Source: MTP4 sp052056915
GTDB taxonomy: Archaea > Halobacteriota > Methanosarcinia > Methanosarcinales > Methanosarcinaceae
DNA: 64,000 bases
NCBI RefSeq assembly: GCF_052056915.1
Contig: NZ_CP195119.1
Location: 868,001-932,000 of the forward strand
Direction: 5' to 3'
In this document: positions 1 to 8,840 of the stretch, in pieces
How positions within the stretch are numbered: position 1 is the first letter of the stretch
Layout: each line of letters starts with the position of its first letter
Translations under genes and position numbers: made by a program
The notes under the pieces: generated by a model
Databases searched by the model: none
What the model was told of the DNA's origin: nothing
Seen by the model: only the letters and a program-made list of their open reading frames with translations

Positions 1-876
1 ATCAAGTAAAAAACTACCCTGTCCAAAATAGACAGTAGCACCCATTGCCCAGGGTCTGCGAATTATAATTGGCCCTGGGATGTTCGAGCCTAGGAGGTTC
101 AGTCTCTCGGTCTGAGTTTCGGGATCAACAGCTTCCGGTACACGCATAATTGGAGTTGTGGTTTCCAGCCCCTCAGACACCATACTTTGCTGAAGAACGT
201 GTGTTAACTCATGAGCCATCAACTGTCGTCCTGGTGCTACTGACAGATCATACTCCCCCGCCCCAAATACTACATCCTGCCCAACTGTAAACGCCCGCGC
301 ATTCGCCGCCCGCGCCGCCTCCGCTGCCCGAGCATCCGTATGCAACCGCACCTGGCTGAAATCGTAACCAAACCGCGGCTCGAAAAAAGCCCGCTCCGAC
401 TCTGCCAGAGGCTGACCGCCACCCCTAATTGCATTGATACGAGATTCGAGATCAGGTGTGGTTTCAGCATTCTGCCCCGATATTCCTTTGGTTTGGAGAA
501 GTTCCCCTTTTTCTTCTTCCTCTTCTACCGGTTGCCGCCTCAGTTTCTCTTCCTCACACCTGGGGCAAGTCCTCTGGATGGAAAGTGTACCACTGGACAC
601 TGCCTGCGGTTCAGGCATGCTCATGACCTGCTCAGCCACCCGGTCAGCTTCCTGCTCATAGATATCGTTGGGCTGGCCAATTTTGAGTTTAGCCTGTAAG
701 GCTCCTGATTTGATCAGCTTCTGGACTGCATGATTGCCTGCAGTTCTCTGAAGGAACATTATTTTCTCAACTGGTGAGTTTATAGATCTGCAGCAGCCAT
801 TATTTCGGGACTGAGAAATCGAATTGGCACTTTTATTGTTCTGCGTCTTTGCATGAACTTTGCATACACTTTCCAT
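1..876 (-). CDS. DUF4157 domain protein, C-terminus cut by window edge (putative eCIS cargo)
   Basis: Open from the ATG at 876 to the window edge, giving 292 residues without a stop. Residues about 40-80 share the leader LQRTAGNHAVQ..LKIGQPNDIYEQEADR with the two DUF4157 genes upstream. A CPRC pair follows near residue 104, then the DUF4157 core (about 144-230: FGYDFSQVRLHTD, NARAFTVGQDVVFG, then HELTHVLQQ), whose HExxH is the putative zinc-binding motif. DUF4157 proteins are widely associated with eCIS loci as cargo or toxin carriers; an effector role here is inference from the neighbouring injection-system genes. Unlike its paralogs the first ~35 residues (MESVCKVHAKTQ) differ from MAERAVAT. 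It is the last gene visible in the minus-strand run, and its payload domain lies outside the window. Confidence 0.85.
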   Translation of the reverse strand, partial: MESVCKVHAKTQNNKSANSISQSRNNGCCRSINSPVEKIMFLQRTAGNHAVQKLIKSGALQAKLKIGQPNDIYEQEADRVAEQVMSMPEPQAVSSGTLSIQRTCPRCEEEKLRRQPVEEEEEKGELLQTKGISGQNAETTPDLESRINAIRGGGQPLAESERAFFEPRFGYDFSQVRLHTDARAAEAARAANARAFTVGQDVVFGAGEYDLSVAPGRQLMAHELTHVLQQSMVSEGLETTTPIMRVPEAVDPETQTERLNLLGSNIPGPIIIRRPWAMGATVYFGQGSFLLD

Positions 877-991
877 TCAGAACCAATCCTTCAATTTTCT
901 CCGTTGATTTATCATCTTCTTAGTACACAGATCAACTTTATTCATATGAAATGGAAGAGTTGAAATTTTAGTCATATACAGAAAAAGCGGT

Positions 992-1702
992 TCAACCATT
1001 CTTGCAGAAACTTGACATCGCTTGCCGTGCACGTCTTGCCACAGATTCGTCTGGATGTTTGGTAAGTGCATCGATCTGAGCGTGTGCGGCCTTCCGCATG
1101 GAGAGTAGTAGTGCAAGTGGCCGTTCGCGCGAGTCCAGAGGGCCCGTCATGATCTCGTTGAGTAGGCTTGAAGCTAATTCTTCTAAAGCCTCATCATCGC
1201 GGCGTATATCAAAGGACAGATTTACAGCAACAACTAGAGCTCCATTGTGTGACAAAGCATCAGCATCCGTAATCGCTAGGGAAAGTTGCCGATTGCACAC
1301 CAAGTCAATCCGACCGCTGGTTCCCTGTACAAGACGCCGCGGTGTGTCTTCGAGACAGAGGAACTGATTTAACACGATCGACTGGTGCCAAGGTATATCG
1401 GTGGCAACCTGCACGATACCCATCGGACCGCCCATATATGGCACGCCTTCTATTGGGTCTCCAAGGGGAGAGCCCTCAAATGTTGCTGAAAAACTGAACT
1501 GTCCTGGACGCTGTCGCATACGGTCGCCACTCACCGCAAGTCGAAACGGAAAAGGTCTAAGATTTTCCACAAAAAATTCTAACTCAATCGGACCGCCAGC
1601 AATTAAATCGCTGGTGACAACTCGAAAGCCGACATGCGCGCTGATCTCTCCTTTAGCCAGATCCATAGAACCTTCACGTTTTTCGGGTATGTGTGTATTC
1701 AT
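992..1702 (-). CDS. Unknown protein coupled to a DUF4157 gene
   Basis: A 236-residue protein of unrecognised family. Its ATG overlaps the stop codon of the upstream DUF4157 gene by 4 bases (ATGA), so the two are probably translationally coupled and functionally linked. The N-terminal half looks beta-rich (ISAHVGFRVVTSDLIAGGPIELEFFVENLRPFPFRL), as in an extracellular Ig-like or CARDB-type fold, and the C-terminal third is helical (EELASSLLNEIM, ALLLSMRKAAHAQIDAL). There is no signal peptide, membrane segment or clear catalytic motif. Possible roles are immunity protein, chaperone or second effector for its partner; none can be demonstrated. Base composition looks richer in G+C than the archaeal neighbours, like its partner gene. 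Confidence 0.75.
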   Translation of the reverse strand: MNTHIPEKREGSMDLAKGEISAHVGFRVVTSDLIAGGPIELEFFVENLRPFPFRLAVSGDRMRQRPGQFSFSATFEGSPLGDPIEGVPYMGGPMGIVQVATDIPWHQSIVLNQFLCLEDTPRRLVQGTSGRIDLVCNRQLSLAITDADALSHNGALVVAVNLSFDIRRDDEALEELASSLLNEIMTGPLDSRERPLALLLSMRKAAHAQIDALTKHPDESVARRARQAMSSFCKNG

Positions 1703-4062
1703 AGGAATCGTATCCTCACATTTTCTGTCCTTGCAGGTAACACAGCATCTGTAGCTGTGACGGTGACTTGGCCAGTGAACCCTCCAGGACGGGAGACTGT
1801 AACGTTCATTGCTAGCCCCGGACCGGTACTAGCAGGTACAACTGTTACGCCAGCGGCAGCAGCCGCTGGATCTACAGTCCAATTCAAAGTGCGGCCACCT
1901 GGTTCGGCATTTATGCTACTAGTGCTTGTTAAAGTGCCTGCAGGAACACGGTTTGGCACAGCACGCAAGTTACGCAGCCGTACAGGCACGACCCGGACGC
2001 TCCCGTCGACACGACGGTTGGGGAAGATCGAGTCGGCGACTCGCACGCGGAAGTTGCCTGTGCGATTACCCGCCCGTAGCGTCGCTGTCGCCGGCAGTAC
2101 AGCCGGGTTGCCTGCAGTGATGCCTATGTCCCCCGTGAGGATGTTCCAGTTTACAGTGCGACCCGGCACGTTCGAGTTTACCGCAAGGTTGGCTGTAGCA
2201 ACGTTATCCGCAGCGAGACCGGTGGCCCCGGCTGCAGTAGGCGTGGCGGTGATATTTGAGAGAATGATGAGCGGGCTACCGACGTAAGGCTCGATGCGCG
2301 GTGGGGCAGCGACAGCTCCGAAGCGATGCTCAGTCCTGAACCGGAAGGCACCCGGGGAGCCGATCAGTGAGCGAATATGCTGCCCACTAGCGATTGTATT
2401 GCTGACAACGGCACCACCACCCTGCCATGAGGAATACTGGAACTGCTGTTGGTAGATCAACCGACGTGGCAAATGCGGGACACCCGGTCCGACGAACCGG
2501 TTTACATCAATCGCGGGTCGACCATCCGCGACATTGAGAACCCCAGCGGGTGTAATGAGCTGGTCGTTCCATATGTTAGCGGGAACAGCGAGCGCTAAAA
2601 GGAATGCAGGGTTGAAGGCGCCGTTTGGAGGTGCGATATTGAAGTCGTCGCGTAACCCAGTAATAAGTTCACCGACGATGCGCGTGAGTGGTGGATGTAG
2701 CGGATCTGATGAAGCGAAGTTAATCGTGTTGAGCACTCCATAGGGGCCGAGTGCACCAGCACCGAGAAGCGCCCTCACCCGCGTGGGAACTGCGTTCACA
2801 ACCATCGTTGCCATCGGCACGGGTGGATTTACTGTAGAGGGAATGATCTCATTGAGCCGAGCACGTGTGGCAGTGTCAGTAATGCGAAGGTCTATGTTCC
2901 CTGTTCGAGCTCCTGGAGTTATTACGTTGCCAGCCAGGGTCGCACCTAACGATCTGCGGAAGGCAACGGTGATAGGCCGACCTGCCGGCGCCGTAACCGC
3001 GTTGATCACTGCGGTGTTGCCTGCGATTCCGTCACGATTAGGTTCGGCTGTATTTGGCGGGAAGTTACCTGGACCCAAAGATGGAACATTCGCCAGCGCA
3101 GGGTTATTCGTATAGATTGCTCTCACCACCTGCACTAGCATGACAGGCGGTGAATCGAAAAAATCGAGTGGTGCGCTACCAGTCTCCTCGGCACGAATGA
3201 TAATGGGAATGCCACCGATGACAACTCCAGCTCCCGGTTGTGCAGCATGGATGCGCACACGACGACCTGTGCCAATTACTGACACCCCTGCTGGAACGGC
3301 ACCACCAGGGTTGATTCTCCATGTCAGGCGAGTGCCGGCTCCAGCAACAGTTGCGGTTGCAGTAATATCAACACCGCCAACACCTAGCTCATTTGCTGAG
3401 GTCACCACGTTGGTCACTTGGGGTACCGTCTGTATACTCTCTGACGACGCCCGGGACAACGACGAAAAAATAGGCGATGCGGATACACCAGCACTCATAC
3501 CTTGCTGGACGACATGTGTCAGCTCGTGCGCAAGCAGCCAGTGGTGTTCACTTGATTCAGGATTGGATATTGTATCACCGAAGACGATATTACGGCCATG
3601 GGTGAATGCGCGAGCGCCCAGTCGAGCCGAAGCGGCGGCTGCGGCTGGCCCAGTGTGTAACCGCACCCCTGAGAATTCCGATCCAAATGCACTCTCAAAA
3701 CGGCGACGAAGATAGGTAGATATTGGTTTTCCTGCACCTAGCCCAGCCATACTCACTGCAGGAGCTTGTATTGCTTCCTGATCGCTGGGTTGTACATTGT
3801 CCAGACGACCCATCACCTCATTTGCAGTTCGGTCAGCTTCCTGTTCGTATACGTCATTATTCTGACCGATTTTGAGCTTAGCCTGCAAAACTCCTGATTT
3901 GACCAGCCTCTGAACTGCCTGATTGCCTGCAGTTCTCTGAAGTTGCAGTATCATGTCAGCAGGAGATCCTGAAGAATTGAAGCCGACATTTTGCTTGCAA
4001 GAATTCGAGCATTTCTGCTTCGATTCTTGTGCTTTGGAAGTTGCAACAGCTCTTTCAGCCAT
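1699..4062 (-). CDS. DUF4157 protein with Ig-like repeat C-terminus (putative eCIS cargo)
   Basis: A 787-residue protein preceded by GGAGATGA four bases before the ATG. Residues 1-80 are the shared leader (MAERAVATSKAQ, CSNSC, LQRTAGNQAVQRL, YEQEADR). The DUF4157 core is at about 118-190 (FGSEFSGVRLHTG, RAFTHGRNIVFG) with HELTHVVQQ at 179-187 as HExxH. From about 210 to the end the protein is a string of Ala/Val/Thr-rich beta modules resembling bacterial Ig-like domains, at least three recognisable copies (near 215-270, 600-690 and 695-787). Family knowledge links DUF4157 to eCIS cargo; the beta modules could be a binding or structural payload. The stretch from about 1,700 to 3,700 appears more G+C-rich than the rest of the window, which suggests transfer from bacteria (judged by eye, not computed). 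Confidence 0.88.
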   Translation of the reverse strand: MAERAVATSKAQESKQKCSNSCKQNVGFNSSGSPADMILQLQRTAGNQAVQRLVKSGVLQAKLKIGQNNDVYEQEADRTANEVMGRLDNVQPSDQEAIQAPAVSMAGLGAGKPISTYLRRRFESAFGSEFSGVRLHTGPAAAAASARLGARAFTHGRNIVFGDTISNPESSEHHWLLAHELTHVVQQGMSAGVSASPIFSSLSRASSESIQTVPQVTNVVTSANELGVGGVDITATATVAGAGTRLTWRINPGGAVPAGVSVIGTGRRVRIHAAQPGAGVVIGGIPIIIRAEETGSAPLDFFDSPPVMLVQVVRAIYTNNPALANVPSLGPGNFPPNTAEPNRDGIAGNTAVINAVTAPAGRPITVAFRRSLGATLAGNVITPGARTGNIDLRITDTATRARLNEIIPSTVNPPVPMATMVVNAVPTRVRALLGAGALGPYGVLNTINFASSDPLHPPLTRIVGELITGLRDDFNIAPPNGAFNPAFLLALAVPANIWNDQLITPAGVLNVADGRPAIDVNRFVGPGVPHLPRRLIYQQQFQYSSWQGGGAVVSNTIASGQHIRSLIGSPGAFRFRTEHRFGAVAAPPRIEPYVGSPLIILSNITATPTAAGATGLAADNVATANLAVNSNVPGRTVNWNILTGDIGITAGNPAVLPATATLRAGNRTGNFRVRVADSIFPNRRVDGSVRVVPVRLRNLRAVPNRVPAGTLTSTSSINAEPGGRTLNWTVDPAAAAAGVTVVPASTGPGLAMNVTVSRPGGFTGQVTVTATDAVLPARTENVRIRFL

Positions 4063-4840
4063 TTAGTCATCTCCATATGAGACACTTTATCATAGTATAT
4101 GCTGAAATTAGAAATCCACTTGAGACCTTTTTGAATCACTTTGATTTCAGGTTTAGTAGATCTCAACTGCTAAAAACCGTAGACAAAAAACGGACTCTGA
4201 AATCTATTAGAACGCAGCCAAAGTAACTGTTCATTACCTATCCTGGCAAAAATAACCGTAAATGAATCTTTATGATTTATTCGAAACACAGGAAGAGTAG
4301 ATTTTAATGTTATCCCTATCAATCCTTTTCTCCAATTCAGGATTGAGAATCTTCTTCTCATAATCGTCCCAGACATGCCAGGTTTTATTATTCCTGCAGT
4401 CAAAACCCCTGCATGGTACGGTTCGGTGATCCCGAACTGTGCACTTGTAGGTCTTCCGGTCAAGGTGAACACAGTAACCGTCATCACCGTGAGCGATCAG
4501 GTAGGGGCGGCCAAACTCCCAGCGGATGATCCCCTCTTCCACATCCTGCTTTGACAGTGCGAACGGCAATTTGCAGCATACGGCTTTGCATGTATCCAGC
4601 CTGCTCTCGCAATCGACATCCGCTTCCTGGTCAAAAGCGTACTTGTCGTATTCAGGGTCCTGATACATTAGCCCGATCCCGCTGTCAACGAATCTTTTGA
4701 CAAGCCTTTCTGCAACCTGCTTTTTTCGTTCATCAAGCTCTTCTATTGTAAGAATCCCTTTCTCGTTGAGAAGTTCGATAAGGGCGTAAAGAAAGGAAGT
4801 CGACTCCAGAGTTTTTGATGTGTTGGCATTGATGCAGCTG
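3829..4840. repeat. Direct duplication, copy A (~1 kb)
   Basis: Nearly the same sequence recurs at about 7,211-8,222 in the same orientation. It spans the leader-coding start of a DUF4157 gene, the ~200-base spacer and most of a YkgJ-type gene. The spacer itself is conserved (for example CAAAGTAACTGTTCATTACC in both), so this is a DNA duplication and not only protein paralogy. Boundaries are approximate; similarity fades at about codon 80 of the DUF4157 gene and in the first codons of the YkgJ gene. Confidence 0.9.
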
Positions 4841-4907
4841 TGAGTGTAGAGTAAACCTGAAGAAAAGTCTTTATGAATCGTCGAAAGGTTTTCTGTTAAG
4901 TTTCCAT
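4270..4907 (-). pseudogene. YkgJ-type Cys-cluster gene with frameshifted start
   Basis: This is a second copy of the gene at 7,645-8,301. The body is open and conserved, including the Cys cluster (CRLDTCKAVCCKLPF, CVHLD, CTVRD, CRGFDC). The 5' end is broken: the ATG at 4907-4905 is followed by GAA ACT TAA. One extra A would restore Met-Glu-Asn-Leu-Thr-Glu-Asn and join the frame that continues through FSSGLLYTH and FLYALIELLNEKG. In the conserved frame there is no ATG, GTG or TTG before the Met of LMYQDPEYD at 4668. Either the copy is a pseudogene with a one-base deletion or it makes a 132-residue protein from 4668. The shorter product would keep all Cys residues, so activity cannot be ruled out. 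Confidence 0.75.
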
Positions 4908-5015
4908 TTTATAATTTCATTTCAATACCCTTTCCCAGCAGGCGCAAAAATCAAATGCAGTAGAAATGGATATTAATTGATACTTACGGCAACAGGTTTG
5001 TGGACATATCCAAGG

Positions 5016-7445
5016 TCAAAGTTTCCCTCCTTGTCGAAAAAATTCCCCCCATGCACTTGAATCACCTCGCGCCATACGACATTCGAGATCTGTTAACTTT
5101 GGCTCGCACTTTTTACTAGGTCGTAATAGGGGACTGTCCCAATCGTGGCCAACGCCAACTAATAAATGACCGATTTCGTGTGCAAGTGCGTGTCCTGTAT
5201 CTGGGCAATATCGAGACCGCTTCCCAATATATGCGATATTTAAACGTGTATAGGGGTCCACCGCACTTTCGAATAAGTAGCCCAGCTTGGGCAGAAAGAA
5301 GATTGATATATCACCCTCGCGCAGCATTCTGAGTTTTTTCATCTCAATCGTACCCCCGCGGTCTGTTATATAATCAAGTTCTAAATGTTCTACGGTCAGT
5401 TTCTTCTCACTTGACTCTAAGCCTATTAGGGACCGCGTCGTAACTTCATCGAAAGGCTTGTGATAATGTGCTTCAAGGAGAATTCCCGCTACATCCAACC
5501 AGATCTTGACCGCAGCTCCCATTTCAGTTTTCGGATCTAAGGCTCGGCCAGCTAATTCAAATACATGAACGGACTTGGATATCCTTTTGTCCTTTGGACA
5601 AGATTTGGAGCTACTTTTACTACAGCCAGAGAATAACAGTCCTGCGAGGATGATGATGGCAGGACAAATCACTGGATCACACACCCTCTGTATGCTAAGC
5701 TGGGGAAGCGGAGTAATTCTTAAGCTACCTGGCAGAACCTTTGTCTGCAAAATCGCAGTCTTCTTGGAAGTCCTATCTTCGGTCCGCAAAGCCGAGTGTC
5801 CGCGAGGGGTAATCCCCATAAAAAGCTCTTCAACGCCTTTATTGGAATCGCCCGGGACAATCTCATTCTTTACTGGATTAAGATCCAGCACCGTTCTACC
5901 ATCATCACCACTTGTCTTTTGAAGCTGGTTTAGCGCTTTATTCAGTTTCTTAGCCAAAGCCACGATCTTTTTTTTCTGGCTTGCCTGAAAACTATCGTTA
6001 TTAAGGGCCATTGCAGCCGAGGCGAGGGCGAGTTTGACATAAAAAAGCGCATCTTCAGTTTCATATTTGGAATCATTTTGCTTCCAACCAATTGCCTTAG
6101 CAGGTTGAAGACGATATTGAGATCCCTGATAATATCCGGTCTGTTGTACTACATGCGTCAGCTCATGCGCTATCAGCCTCTGCCCATCACCTGTTCCCGG
6201 CGCATACTGCCCCTCTCCAAAAGCCACGTCCATCCCCACCGTAAAAGCCCGCGCATTCACCGCCCTCGCCGACTCAGCCGCCTTCGCATCCGTGTGCACC
6301 CTCACTCCGCTGAAGTCATAACCAAAACGCGGCTCATAGAAAGCACGTTCCGATTCAGGAAGAGGGCGGCCGCCACCTCTGACGGCATTGATACGAGATT
6401 CGAGATCTGGTGTGGTTTCAGAATTCTGCCCCGATATTTCTTTGGTTTGGAGAAGTTCCTCTTTTTCTTCCGGCTGCTTGCGAAGCACTTCTTCTGCTCT
6501 TGGCTGCCCTAATATAGGTTCTACCTCTCTTTCTGTAAATCGTATATGAGATATCCTTGTCCTTGGATAATGACAGCAAGGCCATCTCCTTCTATCTCTG
6601 CAGTTACTTCTTTCTTCTCTTGTTGCCCTTCTAGCAAAATAGTGTGCTGGTGAACTGCCGTCCCCAAGATATGTGGTACAATACTGATAACAGGGCTTTG
6701 AACAACTTTGATTAAACCACAGTGCTCCTAACGTTGGGTCATCATGCGGATTATTGAAAACCTCTCGAGCAATGCCCCGACACTCCAAATAAGCGGGATT
6801 ATTTAACCTCCTTATCCCCTGGTTTAATCCGCCAAATTGTCCTGATGCTGAAACAACACCTCTTATAGTAGCAGGAAAAGCAGAATCTGCAAGTCTATTT
6901 GTAACAACATGCACAACACCTTTTTTACCATCTCTGTCACGTATATTACCTGCTTCCCCTATGCAAATTGCCGTAAGTAAATCCTCATCAGAGCACTCAT
7001 CAATGTTTCTAACCGAACAAACGCCTGAATTTCTTTGGATAACGTTGTCCGAGTTAGTAGTCGTAAGAGGAGAAAAAATGGTATGTGTTTTCATTTTATT
7101 TTCAACATTTTTATTCTTTTTTTGTCGCATTGCTGGCTTTTGTTGCACTATATGCTTCTGATTTACCTGTTTCTGCAATACCTGCTTCTGCTGAATTACC
7201 TGCTCAGCCACCCGATCAGCTTCCTGCTCATAGATATCGTTGGGCTGACCAATTTTGAGTTTGGCCTGCAAGGCTCCTGATTTGATCAGCCTCTGGACTG
7301 CATGATTGCCTGCAGTTCTCTGAAGTTGCAGTATCATGTCAGCAGGAGATCCTGAAGAATTAAAGCCGATATTTTGCTTGCAAGAATTCGAGCATGTTTG
7401 CTTCGATTCTTGTGCTTTGGCAGTTGCAACAGCTCTTTCAGCCAT
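5016..7445 (-). CDS. DUF4157 protein with SleB-like hydrolase and C-terminal HExxH domains (putative eCIS effector)
   Basis: An 809-residue multidomain protein. Residues 1-80 are the shared leader. Residues about 155-290 (AICIGEAGN..GVVHVVTNRL..FP.TIRGVV...QFGG) resemble the SleB/Hydrolase_2 cell-wall hydrolase family. A linker with a degenerate QTKEISGQN motif leads to the DUF4157 core at about 354-437 (FGYDFSGVRVHTD, HELTHVVQQ at 427-435). A hydrophobic patch with a lipobox-like LLFSGC lies near 600-608. A C-terminal region has a second zinc motif, HEIGH at 756-760 with a further His at 767, suggesting a metallopeptidase payload. SleB enzymes act on peptidoglycan, which methanogens lack, so bacteria are plausible targets; this is inference. 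GGGGACGA precedes the ATG. Spacer and leader are shared with the gene at 1,699-4,062. Confidence 0.85.
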   Translation of the reverse strand: MAERAVATAKAQESKQTCSNSCKQNIGFNSSGSPADMILQLQRTAGNHAVQRLIKSGALQAKLKIGQPNDIYEQEADRVAEQVIQQKQVLQKQVNQKHIVQQKPAMRQKKNKNVENKMKTHTIFSPLTTTNSDNVIQRNSGVCSVRNIDECSDEDLLTAICIGEAGNIRDRDGKKGVVHVVTNRLADSAFPATIRGVVSASGQFGGLNQGIRRLNNPAYLECRGIAREVFNNPHDDPTLGALWFNQSCSKPCYQYCTTYLGDGSSPAHYFARRATREERSNCRDRRRWPCCHYPRTRISHIRFTEREVEPILGQPRAEEVLRKQPEEKEELLQTKEISGQNSETTPDLESRINAVRGGGRPLPESERAFYEPRFGYDFSGVRVHTDAKAAESARAVNARAFTVGMDVAFGEGQYAPGTGDGQRLIAHELTHVVQQTGYYQGSQYRLQPAKAIGWKQNDSKYETEDALFYVKLALASAAMALNNDSFQASQKKKIVALAKKLNKALNQLQKTSGDDGRTVLDLNPVKNEIVPGDSNKGVEELFMGITPRGHSALRTEDRTSKKTAILQTKVLPGSLRITPLPQLSIQRVCDPVICPAIIILAGLLFSGCSKSSSKSCPKDKRISKSVHVFELAGRALDPKTEMGAAVKIWLDVAGILLEAHYHKPFDEVTTRSLIGLESSEKKLTVEHLELDYITDRGGTIEMKKLRMLREGDISIFFLPKLGYLFESAVDPYTRLNIAYIGKRSRYCPDTGHALAHEIGHLLVGVGHDWDSPLLRPSKKCEPKLTDLECRMARGDSSAWGEFFRQGGKL

Positions 7446-8222
7446 TTAGTCGTCCCCATAAGACACTTTATAATAGTATGCTGAAAATAGAAATTGGTTT
7501 AGAACCTATTTTAGAATCATTTTAATTCCAGGCTTGGTAAACATCAACTGCTAAAAACCGTAGACAAAAAAATGGACTCTGAAATCTATTAGAACACAGC
7601 CAAAGTAACTGTTCATTACCTATCCTGGCAAAAATAACCGTAAATTAATCTTTGGATTTATTCGAAACGCAGGAAGAGTAGATTTTAATGTTATCCCTGT
7701 CAATCCGTTCTTCCAGTTCAGAATTGAGAATCTTCTTCTCATAATCGTCCCAGACATGCCAGGTTTTATTATTCCTGCAGTCAAAACCCCTGCATGGTAC
7801 GGTTCGGTGATCCCGAACTGTGCACTTGTAGGTTTTCCGGTCCAGGTGAACACAGTAACCGTCATCACCGTGAGCGATCAGATAGGGGCGGCCAAACTCC
7901 CAGCGGATGATCCCCTCTTCCACATCCTGCTTTGACAGTGCGAACGGCAATTTGCAGCATACGGCTTTGCATGTGTCCAGCCTGCTCTCGCAATCGACAT
8001 CTGCTTCCTGATCAAAAGCGTACTTGTCGTATTCAGGGTCCTGGTACATGAGCCCGATCCCGCTGTCAACGAATCTTTTTACAAGCCTTTCTGCAACCTG
8101 CTTTTTCCGTTCATCAAGCTCTTCTATTGTAAGAATCCCTTTCTCGTTGAGAAGTTCGATAAGGGCGTAAAGAAAGGAAGTCGACTCCAGAGTTTTTGAT
8201 GTATTATCATTGATGCGGTTGT
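7211..8222. repeat. Direct duplication, copy B (~1 kb)
   Basis: Partner of the repeat at about 3,829-4,840, in direct orientation and about 3.4 kb apart. It contains the 5' end of the 809-residue DUF4157 gene, its upstream spacer and most of the intact YkgJ-type gene. Recombination between the two copies would delete or amplify one DUF4157 payload while keeping the leader in frame. Confidence 0.9.
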
Positions 8223-8301
8223 GGGCGTAGAGAAGTCCGGAGGAGACATTTTTATGGACTTTTAAAAGTATATCAGCTAAACTTTCATCTGATGAGTTCA
8301 T
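7645..8301 (-). CDS. YkgJ-type cysteine-cluster (putative metal-binding) protein
   Basis: A 218-residue protein. The N-terminal ~85 residues are helical (ELLNEKGILTIEELDERKKQVAERL). The central region carries the CxxxxCKxxCC cluster and further Cys (CVHLDR, CTVRD, CRGFDC) typical of the YkgJ/zinc- or iron-chelating Cys-cluster family. Members of that family are thought to bind metal; the precise role is not known. It sits directly upstream of a DUF4157 gene in the same transcript, and the unit is duplicated, so a function tied to the cargo (maturation, metal loading or modification) is plausible but unproven. It is the intact copy; the other at 4,270-4,907 has a broken start. Confidence 0.85.
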   Translation of the reverse strand: MNSSDESLADILLKVHKNVSSGLLYAHNRINDNTSKTLESTSFLYALIELLNEKGILTIEELDERKKQVAERLVKRFVDSGIGLMYQDPEYDKYAFDQEADVDCESRLDTCKAVCCKLPFALSKQDVEEGIIRWEFGRPYLIAHGDDGYCVHLDRKTYKCTVRDHRTVPCRGFDCRNNKTWHVWDDYEKKILNSELEERIDRDNIKIYSSCVSNKSKD

Positions 8302-8335
8302 TTAATCCCTGCCCTTATTGGAGAAGCAATTACGG

Positions 8336-8590
8336 TTATTTTCCGCTGCTGGTCTTTCCCCCGAGCAGCCGCTCAACAAAAGCATTCCCTTCCCGTTCCT
8401 GTAGAATTATGATTATTTGCTGGCGGACAGGCGCGTTTGCAGGCAGGGCCAGTTCAGGGCTCAGCAGCATCCTTACCAGTTCGTCGGTGGTCATGGAGTT
8501 CAGTTGTTCCCTGGTTGGAGGGTGGGAAACTGATGGCGGTTCTTTAGTTTTTGGGTTTGTAGTCTTTGTTTCGTATTCTTTTACCTGCAT
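8336..8590 (-). CDS. Small unknown protein in cargo operon
   Basis: An 84-residue protein with a good GGGGG ribosome-binding site five bases before the ATG. The N-terminal 30 residues are Lys/Thr/Pro-rich and probably unstructured (KTTNPKTKEPPSVSHPP). The C-terminal part is helical (REQLNSMTTDELVRMLLS, VRQQIIIILQEREGNAFVERLLGG). The family is not recognised. It lies 34 bases upstream of the YkgJ gene, with ~250 bases without a gene between it and the baseplate-associated gene at 8,841. It may be an adaptor or chaperone of the cargo module; this is inference only. Confidence 0.7.
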   Translation of the reverse strand: MQVKEYETKTTNPKTKEPPSVSHPPTREQLNSMTTDELVRMLLSPELALPANAPVRQQIIIILQEREGNAFVERLLGGKTSSGK

Positions 8591-8840
8591 AATACCCCCT
8601 TTTATTTCATATAGAAAGATGCAAAAACAGGTCTTGAAATTAAATCTGCTTTGTAGAGATCCTGTTTCTTTGACAGGCTTGTGCGAAATAGAGGTAAAGA
8701 CAGCACAACCAATGACAAAGTCCAGATTTCAAGCTAACTTTTCTCTTCCTGGTAGGCTGTTAGCTTAACTAACAGAGGGTTCTGAAATACTGGTGATCAA
8801 GTTCCAGTTTCGTGGATTAGAAAGCCTTTCTGCAAAGACA

